A DNA stretch of 64,000 bases from Streptomyces lomondensis (GTDB lineage Bacteria > Actinomycetota > Actinomycetes > Streptomycetales > Streptomycetaceae). Both the position numbers and the translations under genes were made by a program. Positions 53,473-62,541 of this stretch are shown here, piece by piece. Positions within the stretch are counted from its first letter, which is position 1. The number at the start of each line of letters is the position of its first letter. The notes beneath the pieces are model-generated. The model did no database searches and was not told the origin of the DNA. It saw only the letters and a program-made list of their open reading frames with translations. The stretch lies in contig NZ_BMWC01000001.1 in the NCBI RefSeq assembly GCF_014651035.1, positions 961,581-1,025,580 of the forward strand, read 5' to 3'.

Positions 53473-55676
53473 TGGCGGCGGAGGCGGGGAGCCCGGCCGG
53501 TACGGGCCCGGGTGAGGACGGGGCCGACGTACTCGACCGGCTCGACCCCGTCGTCCTGCACCACATCGTCAACACCCTCGGCTGGCCCGACTTGCGCCCC
53601 CTCCAGCGGGCGGCGATCACGCCGCTCATGGACGGGCAGGACGCCGTGCTGCTGGCGCCGACAGCGGGCGGCAAGACCGAGGCGGCCTGCTTCCCGCTGC
53701 TGTCGGCCATGGCTGAGCAGGGGTGGACCGGTACCTCGGTGCTGTACCTGTGCCCGCTCAAGGCACTTCTCAACAACCTGGTCGGCCGCGTCGACGCGTA
53801 CGCCCAGTGGCTGGGGCGGCGCGCGGCGCTCTGGCACGGCGACACCAAGGAGTCGCAGCGGCAGCGCATCCGTACCGAGGCGCCGGACATTCTGCTCACG
53901 ACCCCCGAGTCCCTCGAGGCGATGCTCATCGGCGTCAAGACCGACCACGCTCGCCTGCTCGGCGGTGTGCGGGCCGTCGTCGTCGACGAGGTGCACGCCT
54001 TCGCGGGTGACGACCGGGGATGGCACCTGCTCGCCGTGCTCGAACGGCTGGAGAGGGTCACCGGGCGGCCCATCCAGCGCATCGGGCTCTCGGCGACCGT
54101 CGGTAACCCGGCTCAGCTGCTGCACTGGCTGCAAGGCGCGGGTGCCGAAAGCCGTGCCGGACAGGTCGTCGCCCCGGGAGTGCAGTTGCCGCCCGCTTCA
54201 GACGGAGCCGGACACCCCGACAGGGCCCCTGCCGCCCGACTCCGCAGGCCCGCGGGAGAGGTGGAACTCGACTACGTCGGCTCCCTCGACAACGCCGCCA
54301 AACTCATCGCCGCCCTGCACGGCGGAGAGAAACGGCTCGTCTTCTGCGACTCCCGCCGCCAGGTCGAGGAGCTGGGCGCCGCGCTCCGGGCCCGCGAGGT
54401 GACCGTCTTCCTGTCCCACGCCTCCCTCTCCGTCGACGAACGCACCCGTTCCGAGCAGGCTTTCGCCGAGGCACGCGACTGCGTCATCGTCTCCACCTCC
54501 ACCCTTGAACTCGGCATCGACGTCGGTGACCTGGACCGCGTCATCCAGATCGACTCACCGGCCTCCGTCGCCTCGTTCCTGCAGCGCATCGGCCGCACCG
54601 GCCGACGCCCCGGCAGCGTACGCAACTGCCTGTTCCTCACCACCCGCAAGGAGACGCTGCTGCAGGCGGCGGGTCTGCTGCTGCTGTGGTCGCGGGGCTG
54701 GGTGGAGCCGGTCGTGCCCCCGCCCGAGCCGCGCCACCTCGTGGCCCAGCAACTGCTCGCCGTCACCCTGCAACAGCACAAGCTCGGCGACCAGTTGTGG
54801 GACCGGCAGTGGAACGGACTCGCCCCCTTCGACCGGTCCGCCGCCCCGATCCTGCGCTTCCTCACCGACGAGGGGTTCCTCGACACCGACGGCGGCATGC
54901 TGTTCGTCGGCCCCGAGGCGGAACGCCGTTTCGGCAAGCGGCACTTCATCGAACTCACCGCGTCCTTCACCGCGCCACCGCAGTTCACCGTCCTGTCCGG
55001 GCGCACGGAGATCGGCCGCACCGACCCGAGCGTGCTCACCGAGGAACGTCCCGGGCCGCGACGACTGCTGCTCGGCGGACGCAGCTGGCAGGTCACGTAC
55101 ATCGACTGGCTGCGCAAACGGGTCTTCGTCGAGCCCGCCGACGGCGGCGGCATCGCCAAGTGGATGAACGGCGGCGTCGCCGGACTGTCGTACGCCCTGA
55201 CACGTGCCATGCGCGAGGTGCTGCTGGGTACCGACCCGCCTGTCTCCCTCACCCGGCGTGCGGAGGCGTGCCTGGCCGAGCAGCGCGAGACCGATGCACC
55301 CGGCACCGTGCATCCCGGCGGCACGCTGATCACGCGCGTCGGCTCCGACGTCCGCTGGTGGACCTGGGCCGGTTACCGCGCCAACGCCACCCTGGCGGCC
55401 ACCCTCCAGTCGGTGACCGCCCCCCTGCAACGGCCCACCGACAGCTGGTTGCGCCTGCGCGAGAACCTCACTCCGGCGGACTGGCGTGCGGCCCGTGAGA
55501 ACGTCGGTGAAAATCTCGTCCTGCCTGACGTGGACCGTCGGGCCGTACGCGGCCTCAAGTTTTCCGCCGCCCTGCCGGAACGCCTCGCCGTGGCGACGGT
55601 GGCGGCCCGCTTGGCCGACTTCGAGAGCGCCCGCTCGGTGCTCCGTGAGTCGGTGCGCTTTCAGCACGACGGCTGA
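53472..55676 (+). CDS. brxHI: BREX-2 DEAD/DEAH-box helicase BrxHI
   Basis: 734-residue SF2 helicase of the Lhr-like type. Q-like region GWPDLRPLQRAAI, Walker A APTAGGKT at residues 62-69, DEVH box (VVVDEVHAFAGDDRG), motif III SATVGNP, motif V ELGIDVGDLDRVIQ, motif VI QRIGRTGRR. An Lhr-type C-terminal extension follows. The ATG lies in the brxD stop (TGATG), so it is translationally coupled. Last gene of the BREX locus. Confidence 0.93.
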   Translation: MAAEAGSPAGTGPGEDGADVLDRLDPVVLHHIVNTLGWPDLRPLQRAAITPLMDGQDAVLLAPTAGGKTEAACFPLLSAMAEQGWTGTSVLYLCPLKALLNNLVGRVDAYAQWLGRRAALWHGDTKESQRQRIRTEAPDILLTTPESLEAMLIGVKTDHARLLGGVRAVVVDEVHAFAGDDRGWHLLAVLERLERVTGRPIQRIGLSATVGNPAQLLHWLQGAGAESRAGQVVAPGVQLPPASDGAGHPDRAPAARLRRPAGEVELDYVGSLDNAAKLIAALHGGEKRLVFCDSRRQVEELGAALRAREVTVFLSHASLSVDERTRSEQAFAEARDCVIVSTSTLELGIDVGDLDRVIQIDSPASVASFLQRIGRTGRRPGSVRNCLFLTTRKETLLQAAGLLLLWSRGWVEPVVPPPEPRHLVAQQLLAVTLQQHKLGDQLWDRQWNGLAPFDRSAAPILRFLTDEGFLDTDGGMLFVGPEAERRFGKRHFIELTASFTAPPQFTVLSGRTEIGRTDPSVLTEERPGPRRLLLGGRSWQVTYIDWLRKRVFVEPADGGGIAKWMNGGVAGLSYALTRAMREVLLGTDPPVSLTRRAEACLAEQRETDAPGTVHPGGTLITRVGSDVRWWTWAGYRANATLAATLQSVTAPLQRPTDSWLRLRENLTPADWRAARENVGENLVLPDVDRRAVRGLKFSAALPERLAVATVAARLADFESARSVLRESVRFQHDG

Positions 55677-56023
55677 ATCGGAAAAGCCGCCAAGGCCGCG
55701 GCAGACGGACGCCAGGCGTTACGCCCGCCCCAACTGCTCCGTCACTTCGCGGAGACATCTTCGAGCGCGTCGAGCGGACCGTCTGACCCCAACAGTGACC
55801 ACGTCCCCGTCCCGGACCGCTTCAGGGCGGGGTGTCTCCTTACGTAGCCATCAAGGTAGCCACAGAAGCACCCTCCCTGCACGTTTGTGCGATTCCGCGC
55901 TGCGGCGACTCTCCCCGGCGTACAGCCCGACTCGTCTGCCGCTACCCGCGGCTTCGCCCTCCTGGCTCGGAGCCGCTGTTGCCTCCGGCAGCGCGGAGTC
56001 CGGCATACGCGGCAGCCCGCAAT
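55677..56023. other. Intergenic region with a C-terminal gene remnant and repeat copy B
   Basis: Directly after brxHI, 55695-55795 reads like the tail of a lost gene: AAADGRQALRPPQLLRHFAE, then, after a one-base shift, IFERVERTV and a stop at about 55786. Its family is unknown. Repeat copy B follows at 55834-55943. No complete gene is present. Confidence 0.4.
55834..55943 (+). repeat. Copy B of the 110-base dispersed direct repeat
   Basis: Matches copy A (5907-6018) in the same orientation. The first 30 bases are identical, and a long conserved stretch around CTCTCCCCGGCGTACAGCCC precedes the end (CTCGTCTGCCGCT). It is located 160 bases after brxHI, at the junction with the type VII secretion operon. 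Confidence 0.8.
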
Positions 56024-57424
56024 TCATCCGCGTTTCAGATGTTGGACGAGGTGCTGGAACACGCTCCAGGCGTGGGGGTCGGATCCGTCGCCCAGGAGGT
56101 AGTGGAGGGCGGGTCTGCCTTCGGGACCGAGCCGGGCGGGCAGGGGGCCGAGAGGTGGATGTCCGGCACGGGCCGGACCGATGGCGTCGGCCTCGTCGCT
56201 GCCGAGTGTGAACGCGACGGGAATGGGCGGGGCCTCGAAGGACGGCGGAACCGTGAGGTCGCGGCGGGCGGTGCGCAGTGCCGTGAGCAGGGTGACGAGG
56301 CCGTGCCGGTCGTCGAGCGCGGTCGCGAGTTCCTCGGCGGCGTCCAGGGGCGGTGCCTCGTCACAGCCGTAGCCGAGCGCGAGGGTGATGTCCTCCTCGA
56401 CTCCTGCCGGTGTGCGGAGCACACGCATGGTGGCGAGGCTGGGCCGGTCGGGCTGTCCGAGGGCGATGAGCCAGGTGGGCCGGGGAGCGCGGGCGCGGGC
56501 CAGGTCGGTCAACTGGCGGGTTGACCAGGGCAGGTTGACCGGCTCGGCGGTGCTCCATCCCGCGGGCGGTGCGCCGGTCAGGTGCCGGAAGGCGGTTTCG
56601 AGGGCGCGGCCGAGGACGAGGTTCTCGTCGGCCGGGTGACGGGTGCGCAGGGTGAGGATCAGCTGGCGGTCACCGGTGTCGGGGGTGGGGGTGAATGCCT
56701 CGGCGACCCTGGTGGCGCCTTGCTCGCCGGGTACGGGGGTGAACGTGCCGTTCCTCCAGTGGAGTACGGCGCCGGACAGGCCGTCGTAGTAGCCGTGCTC
56801 GGGGTCCTGGACGACCCAGCGGTTGGGCAGGCCCCGTAGCGCTGTGCGGGTGGGGAGGGTGAGGCGTGCGGTGGGCGGCGTGACGATCTGCAGGGCGCGG
56901 TCGGCGCTCGTCGCGGCGCGCAGGGCGTCCGAGAGCCAGCTGGTCATGGCGATCAGGGGGCGGTCCTGGATGACCACGGCGGTGGTGGCGGTGAGGACGT
57001 CCACGGCAGGAGCGCCGGTTGCGGGGGCCGGGACCGCGGAGACGTCGGTGGTGAGGGGGACGACGTCGGTGGTGGCGGCCTCCGGCGGCCACACCGTCCC
57101 GCCCAGCACGGTGGCCAGGCGTCCGGCGAAGGAGCCCGCGAGTCGTCCGGCTTCGGCGACGGCGGTCGAGGCTCGGGCCTCGGTCCACCACACGGGCCCT
57201 TCCTCGACCGCGTGGTCCAGCAGGCGACTGGTCTCGCCCGGGACCTGGACGAGGATGGGCGCCTCCACCGAGACGAGGGGACGGCCGTCGGGACCGCAGA
57301 GCTGGACGACCGCGCCGTCGGCCGTGGTGTTCACGCCGAGGTCGGGGCCGCCGGCGAAGAGGCCCGCGAGCAGGGTGGGCAGGTCCGGCATCCGGGGGGT
57401 GAGGGCGATGACGTCCTTGGTCAC
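56024..57424 (-). CDS. DUF6177-type protein of type VII secretion loci
   Basis: 466-residue protein without clear membrane segments, found next to ecc genes in Streptomyces and its relatives. It starts MTKDVIALTPRMPDLPTLLA and contains VWWTEARAS, GLPNRWVVQDPEHGYYDG and a conserved C-terminus (ALHYLLGDGSDPHAWSVFQH). Its ATG overlaps the eccC stop (4 bases). The role in secretion is unknown. The assignment rests on context and remembered family features. Confidence 0.75.
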   Translation of the reverse strand: MTKDVIALTPRMPDLPTLLAGLFAGGPDLGVNTTADGAVVQLCGPDGRPLVSVEAPILVQVPGETSRLLDHAVEEGPVWWTEARASTAVAEAGRLAGSFAGRLATVLGGTVWPPEAATTDVVPLTTDVSAVPAPATGAPAVDVLTATTAVVIQDRPLIAMTSWLSDALRAATSADRALQIVTPPTARLTLPTRTALRGLPNRWVVQDPEHGYYDGLSGAVLHWRNGTFTPVPGEQGATRVAEAFTPTPDTGDRQLILTLRTRHPADENLVLGRALETAFRHLTGAPPAGWSTAEPVNLPWSTRQLTDLARARAPRPTWLIALGQPDRPSLATMRVLRTPAGVEEDITLALGYGCDEAPPLDAAEELATALDDRHGLVTLLTALRTARRDLTVPPSFEAPPIPVAFTLGSDEADAIGPARAGHPPLGPLPARLGPEGRPALHYLLGDGSDPHAWSVFQHLVQHLKRG

Positions 57425-59643
57425 GGGCCTTCTTCATCTGCGAGGGCGGTCTGGATGAGCTGGTGCGGGCGTCCGCGGCGCACGAGTGTGCCCCGGCCGG
57501 GCGGCTGCCGGGACGCGTACAGGCCGGGGAAGAGCTGGCCTTCGGTGCGGTCGCCGGTCATGACGAGTGCGGTGCTGCCGGTTTCGCGCAGGGTGGTCAG
57601 CAGGGGCTCGTAGAGCGCGCGGGAGGCACCTGCGGCGCGGCGGGCGATGACGAAGTGCAGGCCGATGTCCTGTGCGGAGGAGACGTACGGCAGGAAGGGG
57701 GCCAGGGGCTGTTGGCCGGCCGTGGTGAGGATGTCGTAGTCGTCGACCAGGATGACGATGCGGGGCCCGGTGAAGGCGGGCTCGCCGGCCTCCGGAGTGT
57801 CGGGATCCGCCGTCTCCGGCAGGCGTTTCTCCAGCTCTGTCGCGATGCCGGTGGACAGTGCGCCCGCGAGCCTGGCGTTGTGGGCGTAGCCGCCCCGATA
57901 GGGCTCGGGGACCACGCCGCGCAGGCCGCGGCGGGGGTCGTAGACGCCGAAGACGAGCTCCTTGTCGCTGTGTCGCCGGACGAGCTGGGTGGCGATGAGC
58001 TTCAGCAGGTTCGTCTTGCCGCACTCGTTGTCGCCGAGGATCAGCAGGTGCTGGTCGGTGCCGAACAGGTCCAGCAGGACAGGCGAGAGGCTCTCCTGGT
58101 CGACACCGACAGGGAGCATCGCCGGTTCGGCGGCCGGCGCGGGCAGCTCGGCTGCGGACAGGCGCGTGGGCAGTACCCGTACGGGTGGGGCGAGTTCGCC
58201 GTGCCAGGAAGCGCGGATGGTGCGGGCGGTGCGTTCGAGGACCGGCCCCAGATCACCCGTCTCCGGCCGGTTGTCGATGCGAGGCAGCGCGACCTGCGCG
58301 AACAGCTTGCCGTCGGTCAGGACGCGGCCGGGGGTGTCGGGGGCGAGGGTCTCGGACAGTTTCCGGTCGATGGAGGAGTCGGCCGGGTCGTTCAGGCGCA
58401 GTTCGATGCGGGTGCCGAACATCGACTGGGTGGCGATGCGGACGTCGTTCCAGCGCAGCATGCCGGCCACGACGTGGATGCCGTAGCCGCCGCCGCGCTT
58501 GAGCAGGTCGGCCACCGCGTCGTCGAGGTCGGCGAACTCGTCGCGCAGCGCGCCGAAACCGTCGACGATCAGCACGATGTCGGTGGCGGCCGGCTCGGAC
58601 AGCCGCCCTGCCGAGCGCAGTCGGCGCAGATGGTCGACGGAGTCGATGCCGTGCTCGCGGAACAGCTCCTCGCGCATCGCCAGCATGCCGTGCACCTCGG
58701 CGACCGTGCGGGCGGCCCGCTCGCGGTCGGCGCGGGAGGCGATGCCGCCGACGTGCGGCAGGCCGGAGAGAGCGGACAGGCCGCCGCCTGCCAGGTCGAG
58801 GCCGTACACGGCGACGTCGTACGGGGTGTGGGTGAGGGCCAGGGAAAGGGCGAGGGTGCGCAGGAGGGTGGTCTTGCCCGACTGCGGGCCGCCGATGACG
58901 GCCGCGTGTCCGCCGGCGACGGTCAGGTCCAGCTGCCACGGCTGCTGCCACTGCCGGGCCGGGTCGTCCAGGACGCCGAGCGGGACGCTCATCGGGCCGC
59001 TCGTGTGGGTGAGGCGCACGCCGTCCGTGCCGGCTCGGAGGGGGCCCGCGGCCGTGTCGAGGGTGGTGGCATCGGGCAGCGGGGGCAGCCAGATGCGTCG
59101 TACGGGCGGCGCCCCCGTTTCGAGTTGGCCGACCATGACGGACAGGACGGTCGGGCCGGTTTCCCGCTGGGTGGCGACGGGCTCCTCCACCGCCTCGGTC
59201 TCCTGAGGGGTGTTGTACGCCGGATAGAGGCGGGTGAGTGGCTCGTCGTCGTTCTGGTCGCGCTGCGCCGGTCCATGGTAGGGACCCGAGACGTATCCGG
59301 CCTTGAAGCGCTCATAGGTGGAGGTGTCGACCTTGAGGTAGCCGAAGCCCGGCAGCGGCGGGAGGTGGAAGGCGTCGGTGGTGTCGAGGACGGTGCGGGA
59401 CTCGTCGGCGGAGAAGGTGCGCAGGCCGAGCCGGTAGGAGAGGTAGGTGTCCAGGCCCTTGAGCTTGCCGCCCTCGATGCGCTGGCTCGACAGCAGCAGG
59501 TGAACGCCGATGGAGCGGCCGATACGCCCGATGGACGGGAACAGGTCGATGAAGTCCGGTTTGGCGGTGATGAGTTCGCCGAACTCGTCGATGACGACGA
59601 ACAGGTGGGGGAGGGGCTCGAGAATCCGGGCGCTGCCTGCCGC
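57421..59643 (-). pseudogene. eccC: Type VII secretion ATPase EccC, C-terminal part after a frameshift
   Basis: Continuation of EccC in a shifted frame from about 59643 (RILEPLPHLFVVIDEFGELI), with no ATG or GTG until GTG 59190. It carries the end of the first FtsK/SpoIIIE ATPase domain and the second and third ones (Walker A GGPQSGKT and GDNECGKT). The last motif has Glu-Cys in place of the usual residues. An independent product from 59190 would begin between domains one and two, so it could only act as a separate subunit similar to EccCb. If the frameshift is a sequence error, the full EccC would have about 1320 residues (57421-61393). Confidence 0.85.
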
Positions 59644-61393
59644 GCAGTGCGGCGTAGTGGCCGATGTCGGCGATGTTCCCGGCGTCCTTGAGGACCTGCT
59701 GGCGGCGTTTGACCTCGCCGGCCAGGCTGGCGTGGACGCGTTCCACGAGCCCGGCCTGGTTCTCCAGGTTGGTGATCACGCCGGCCACGTGGGGAAGTCC
59801 GGAGAAGGGGGCGAAGGTGGCGCCGCCCTTGTAGTCGACCAGGACCAGGGCCAGGTCCTCGGGCGAGTGGGTGGCGGCGAGCGCGAGGACGAGGGTGCGC
59901 AGCAGTTCGCTCTTGCCGGAGCCGGTGGCGCCCACGCACAGTCCGTGCGGGCCCATGCCGAGCTGTGAGGACTCCTTCAGATCCAGCAGCACCGGCTCGT
60001 GGCGGTCGGTGAGGCCGATGGGGACGCGCAGGAACTCCCGCTCGCTGCGGGGCGCCCACAGGCGGCGCAGGTCGAGGGCGGCCGGGTCGTCGATGCCCAG
60101 GAGCGCGGGGAAGTCGACCGGACCGGACACGGGCGTGCCCTCGGCCGCCGACTCGGCCGACAGCCGCAGGGGCGCGAGCATGCGGGCGATGCCCTCCGCA
60201 CCGGCGGTGGTCACCGCGTCGACCGACCCACGGGCAGTGTTCCCGCGCAGGTCGTCCATGACGATCCGGTCGCCGTCGACGGTGATGCGCACGCTGACCT
60301 GGTCGGGCTCGTGCACCTGCTGCTCAAGCAGGTGCAGCACGGTGACCCCCATGTCCGGCAGCCCGATCGCCGAGTCGGGGCGCGGGAGTTCGGCCGCGGT
60401 GTCGCCGTACGAGTCGCTGATCACGAGCATGCGGGACGTCAGACGCAGTGCGTCCTTGGTCCGGCCGGACAGTCCGCGGCGCACCTCGGCCGCGTATGCG
60501 GCGCGCTGCCGCAGGTCCGGGGCGCACAGCCGGGCCAGCTCGGCCAGGTCGGGGGCCATACGGCGGGCGGGGACCGGTCCGTCGTACGTCTGTGGGTCCA
60601 GGATGTGGGGCAGCCACTTGGCCCAGGCCCACTCCGGCTCGTCGCGGGTGCCGAGGGCGACGGCGACGTCGTCCGGCGCGTGCGTCACGGCGGTCTGCAG
60701 CAGCAGTGCACGAGCGACCCGGAGGACCCCGTCCCGGTCACCGATGACGCTGACGTTCCCGGCCCGGTCCAGCGGCACGGTGAGCGGGAAGTCCGTGGCC
60801 GTGCCGAAGCGGCCCTGCAGGGCGCGGGCCTCGTTCAGCATGAACGGGTCCGGTGGGGTGAGAACACCGCCGGTGCTGTTCTGCTCGATGGCCGGCTCAT
60901 GAGCCGGTACGTCACCGGTGCCGGCCCGCACCGAGAGGAAGTCGGCATCCGGGCGCCGCCGCTCCCACAACCTGGCCGGGTCCCGGACGAGGTCGTACAG
61001 AGCCTCGGGCGGCGGGTTCAGCTCGCGCGCCGCCTGCCGCCGCTCCCGCTCGGCGGCGCCCAGTTCCTCGCGCAGTTCCTCCAGGTACTCCAGATAGCGC
61101 TCACGCTGCACGCGCCGGGTGCGCTGTGCCCTGCCGCGCTGTGACAGGAACAGCGCCACCGCTCCGAACAGGGCGACGACCAGCACGATCGCACCGATCG
61201 CGGCGAACTGGCTGTTGCGGATGACCGTCATGAGTACGACCGAGCTGACGACACCGGCCATGGGCAGCAGCGCCGTGGCGGCGTTGCCGACCTTGCCCTC
61301 CGGGAGGTTCGGGGGCGCCTCGATCGTGCGGGGCGCGACGGGATCGAGGGGCCGGGTGCTGCGGGCGGGCCGGTGGATCACCTGCTGGGTCAT
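59312..61393 (-). CDS. eccC: Type VII secretion ATPase EccC, N-terminal part
   Basis: Motor ATPase of the ESX/type VII secretion membrane complex. ATG 61393 overlaps the previous stop. Two N-terminal membrane helices are visible (LLPMAGVVSSVVLMTVI and IGAIVLVVALFGAVALFL), followed by the linker and the first FtsK-type domain with Walker A GATGSGKS. At 59636-59647 the expected CGCGCG tract is two bases short. The true frame is lost after GHYAALR and about 110 nonsense residues follow to 59312. The two halves read as one normal EccC when the 2-base deletion is repaired. Confidence 0.85.
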   Translation of the reverse strand: MTQQVIHRPARSTRPLDPVAPRTIEAPPNLPEGKVGNAATALLPMAGVVSSVVLMTVIRNSQFAAIGAIVLVVALFGAVALFLSQRGRAQRTRRVQRERYLEYLEELREELGAAERERRQAARELNPPPEALYDLVRDPARLWERRRPDADFLSVRAGTGDVPAHEPAIEQNSTGGVLTPPDPFMLNEARALQGRFGTATDFPLTVPLDRAGNVSVIGDRDGVLRVARALLLQTAVTHAPDDVAVALGTRDEPEWAWAKWLPHILDPQTYDGPVPARRMAPDLAELARLCAPDLRQRAAYAAEVRRGLSGRTKDALRLTSRMLVISDSYGDTAAELPRPDSAIGLPDMGVTVLHLLEQQVHEPDQVSVRITVDGDRIVMDDLRGNTARGSVDAVTTAGAEGIARMLAPLRLSAESAAEGTPVSGPVDFPALLGIDDPAALDLRRLWAPRSEREFLRVPIGLTDRHEPVLLDLKESSQLGMGPHGLCVGATGSGKSELLRTLVLALAATHSPEDLALVLVDYKGGATFAPFSGLPHVAGVITNLENQAGLVERVHASLAGEVKRRQQVLKDAGNIADIGHYAALRGRQRPDSRAPPPPVRRHRRVRRTHHRQTGLHRPVPVHRAYRPLHRRSPAAVEPAHRGRQAQGPGHLPLLPARPAHLLRRRVPHRPRHHRRLPPPAAAGLRLPQGRHLHL

Positions 61394-62535
61394 CGCACCC
61401 TCACCGCCCGCTGCATCGCCTCGGCCGCCAGGCGGACGGCGGCGTCCCGGGTGCTCCGGCCCAGCATGGCGGTGTGGATGGGGCCTCCTTGGGCGAGATG
61501 ACGGTCGTAGGGCAGCAGGACGACGGGCACGCCGGGTTCCCGCAGGTGCGCGGCGGCCGTCTTCGGGTCGAGGGTGGTGTCGGGGGCGTTCGCGCTGAGG
61601 GCGACCACGGTGGTCGCCAGAGCGGAGTGCGGCAACTGGCCCAGCCAGTCGAGGACCTGGCGCGTCCCGTGGATGCCCTCGGCGGTCATCGGGGCGACGA
61701 CGACTCGTGCGTGGGCGGTGTCCATCGCCGTACGCGCCACCTCGCCGGGCAGGGTCTCGCAGTCCACCACCGTCACCGCGAAGTACCGGCGCAGGGCCAG
61801 CGTCACCGTCCGGTAGGTGCGCAGGTCCATGGGGGCCCCGACCCGGCCCTGGCTCGCGGGCAGCAGCCAGCCGCCGTCGGCCACCGGCACCAGGTAGCCG
61901 GTGATGTCCGTGAGCTGCATCGCGGGCGTCAGGATCCGGGCGAGGTCGGCGCAGCACCAGCGCACCGTGTCCGCGCCCATCCGCACCGGGAGCGTGCCGA
62001 GGGCCGCGTCCGCCTCCAGGGTGAGCACCGGATCGTGCCGGTAGTGGTTGAAGGTACGGCCGAGCAGCGCGGAGACCGTCGACTTGCCGACACCGCCGCG
62101 GATCGAGGTGACGGCGATGACCCGCCCGGTGGTGACGGGCTGCTGCAACTCCTGTGCGAGGCGGGTCTGTTCGGCGACCTCCTGGGTGGCGGAGGCGGTG
62201 AGGCGGCGCAGGGAGGCTCCGGCGCGCCGTGCGGCCGAGTCACCGTGCTGCGGGCTGCCCAGGGCGATGGCGAGGCGGGGGTCGACAGTGGGGTGGGATT
62301 CGGGGGCCGGGGCGGGGACGTGAGGAGCACGCGTCCGGCGGGAGACCGGCGTCGGGGGAGGCGTGGGGGCAGGTGGTTCGGGAGCGGGTTCGGGAGCTGG
62401 TTCGGGAGCAGGTTCGGGAGCACCCTGGACTGCCGGCGGCTCGGGTACGGCAGGGGCAACCGGGCCCGGAACGCCGTCGCTGAGCTCATGCAGCACGTCG
62501 CGCTGCCAGTCCCCGCCTCCTGCCACGCCGGTCAC
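61390..62535 (-). CDS. MinD/ParA-like ATPase of the type VII secretion locus (EspI-like)
   Basis: 381 residues. The first ~110 residues are Pro/Glu/Ala-rich and contain a tandem PAPE repeat. The deviant Walker A SIRGGVGKST (residues ~143-152) and the following LEADAAL and VVVDCETL segments mark a ParA/MinD-type P-loop ATPase, similar to EspI-type proteins in mycobacterial ESX loci. It probably regulates or positions the secretion machinery (inference). Six bases separate it from eccD, and it overlaps eccC by four bases. Confidence 0.85.
   Translation of the reverse strand: MTGVAGGGDWQRDVLHELSDGVPGPVAPAVPEPPAVQGAPEPAPEPAPEPAPEPPAPTPPPTPVSRRTRAPHVPAPAPESHPTVDPRLAIALGSPQHGDSAARRAGASLRRLTASATQEVAEQTRLAQELQQPVTTGRVIAVTSIRGGVGKSTVSALLGRTFNHYRHDPVLTLEADAALGTLPVRMGADTVRWCCADLARILTPAMQLTDITGYLVPVADGGWLLPASQGRVGAPMDLRTYRTVTLALRRYFAVTVVDCETLPGEVARTAMDTAHARVVVAPMTAEGIHGTRQVLDWLGQLPHSALATTVVALSANAPDTTLDPKTAAAHLREPGVPVVLLPYDRHLAQGGPIHTAMLGRSTRDAAVRLAAEAMQRAVRVR
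62375..62422 (-). repeat. Four 12-base tandem repeats coding Pro-Ala-Pro-Glu units
   Basis: Four consecutive copies of GGTTCGGGAGCN on the plus strand, encoding the PEPA repeat of the ATPase N-terminus. Copy number changes would keep the frame. Confidence 0.85.
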
Positions 62536-62541
62536 CCTGCC

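Noticed and set aside
57463..59691. 742-codon plus-strand frame opposite eccC
   Set aside because: Antisense to conserved ATPase domains; Gly/Gln/Arg-rich shadow.
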